In this document: piece by piece, positions 5,847-6,202 of the stretch
Numbering within the stretch: position 1 is the first letter of the stretch
Layout: each line of letters begins with the position of its first letter
DNA from: Rhizobium sp. Q54
GTDB taxonomy: Bacteria > Pseudomonadota > Alphaproteobacteria > Rickettsiales > UBA1997
Direction of reading: 5' to 3'
Assembly: GCA_945865745.1 (NCBI GenBank)
Contig: CAMBFP010000067.1
Coordinates: forward strand, 1-6,202
DNA: 6,202 bases
Made by a program: the position numbers and the translations under genes
The notes under the pieces: model-generated
The model's input: the letters and a program-made list of their open reading frames with translations, nothing else
Database searches by the model: none
What the model was told of the DNA's origin: nothing

Positions 5847-6202
5847 ATGTCAGTACTCGTAAATAAAAACACCAAAGTCATCTGCCAAGGCCTTACAGGC
5901 GCGCAAGGAACTTTTCACACCGAACAAGCTGTTGCTTACGGAACAAAAATGGTTGGCGGAGTTACTCCCGGCAAAGGCGGAACTAAGCATCTCGATCTTC
6001 CTATTTTTAACACGGTTTACGAAGCGAAGGAAGTAACTGGTTGCAACGCCTCAGTAATTTACGTGCCGCCAGCTTTCGCTGCCGATGCAATTCTTGAAGC
6101 GATTGAAGCGGAAATCGAACTTATTGTTTGCATCACCGAAGGCATTCCTGTTCTTGATATGGTAAAAGTTAGAAAGGCCTTAATTGGCTCTGGATCTCGT
6201 CT
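5847..6202 (+). CDS. sucD: Succinyl-CoA synthetase alpha subunit, 5' part
   Basis: SucD binds CoA and carries the phosphohistidine used during catalysis; it works as a heterodimer or heterotetramer with SucC. The window holds the first 118 codons and cuts the gene at its 3' end. The N-terminal CoA-binding Rossmann domain is clear: VNKNTKVICQGLTGAQGTFH covers residues 5-24, followed by the GGVTPGKGG loop (37-45), FNTV (54-57), IYVPP (71-75) and CITEGIP (95-101). The active-site histidine, near residue 245 in the family, lies beyond the window. The ATG at 5847 follows AAGGA with good spacing and gives the standard N-terminus. It is co-transcribed with sucC. Confidence 0.97.
   Translation, partial: MSVLVNKNTKVICQGLTGAQGTFHTEQAVAYGTKMVGGVTPGKGGTKHLDLPIFNTVYEAKEVTGCNASVIYVPPAFAADAILEAIEAEIELIVCITEGIPVLDMVKVRKALIGSGSR

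Noticed and set aside
1..6202. Mobile element, CRISPR, defence island or new biosynthetic system
   Set aside because: All substantial coding space is explained by core metabolic or operon-conserved genes, and no gap exceeds 90 bp; I found no transposase, direct-repeat array or foreign-looking segment.

Overview
The window is a compact stretch of core metabolic genes, most likely from an AT-rich alphaproteobacterium. The strongest taxonomic signal is the minus-strand gene order hemD, then a Mic60/mitofilin-like membrane protein, then HemY, which is characteristic of that class. The alphaproteobacterial look of SucC, SucD and HemY supports this. The low GC content and very tight spacing would suit a Rickettsiales- or Holosporales-like or another streamlined lineage, but the genus cannot be read from the sequence. 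The standard genetic code fits: TGA is used as a stop in hemD.

Layout from left to right. Positions 1-87 (minus) hold the first 29 codons of a Fur-family regulator that runs off the left edge. An 81-bp AT-rich divergent spacer follows, and then guaB (169-1656, plus), a complete IMP dehydrogenase. guaB converges on a three-gene minus-strand operon across a 63-bp gap that holds a small imperfect tandem repeat. Read in its own direction, the operon is hemD (4554-3892), the mic60-like gene (3899-3030) and hemY (3030-1720). Its genes overlap by 8 nt and 1 nt, so they are probably translationally coupled. A 90-bp divergent spacer separates hemD from sucC (4645-5829, plus). sucC is followed after 17 bp by sucD (from 5847), which is cut by the right edge of the window.

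Functionally, GuaB commits IMP to guanine nucleotide synthesis. SucC and SucD form succinyl-CoA synthetase of the TCA cycle. HemD closes the tetrapyrrole ring in heme synthesis. Mic60-like and HemY are membrane-anchored proteins co-inherited with hemD in alphaproteobacteria; Mic60 is the bacterial relative of the mitochondrial cristae-junction protein. The cut-off Fur-family gene could be a metal or heme regulator, but nothing here ties it to the heme operon.

I found no mobile element, CRISPR array, tRNA or rRNA gene, or plausible new defence or biosynthetic system. The points worth a second look are the mic60 operon and its coupling, the HemY zinc-ribbon tail, the short intergenic repeats, and the lack of Shine-Dalgarno sequences at most starts.
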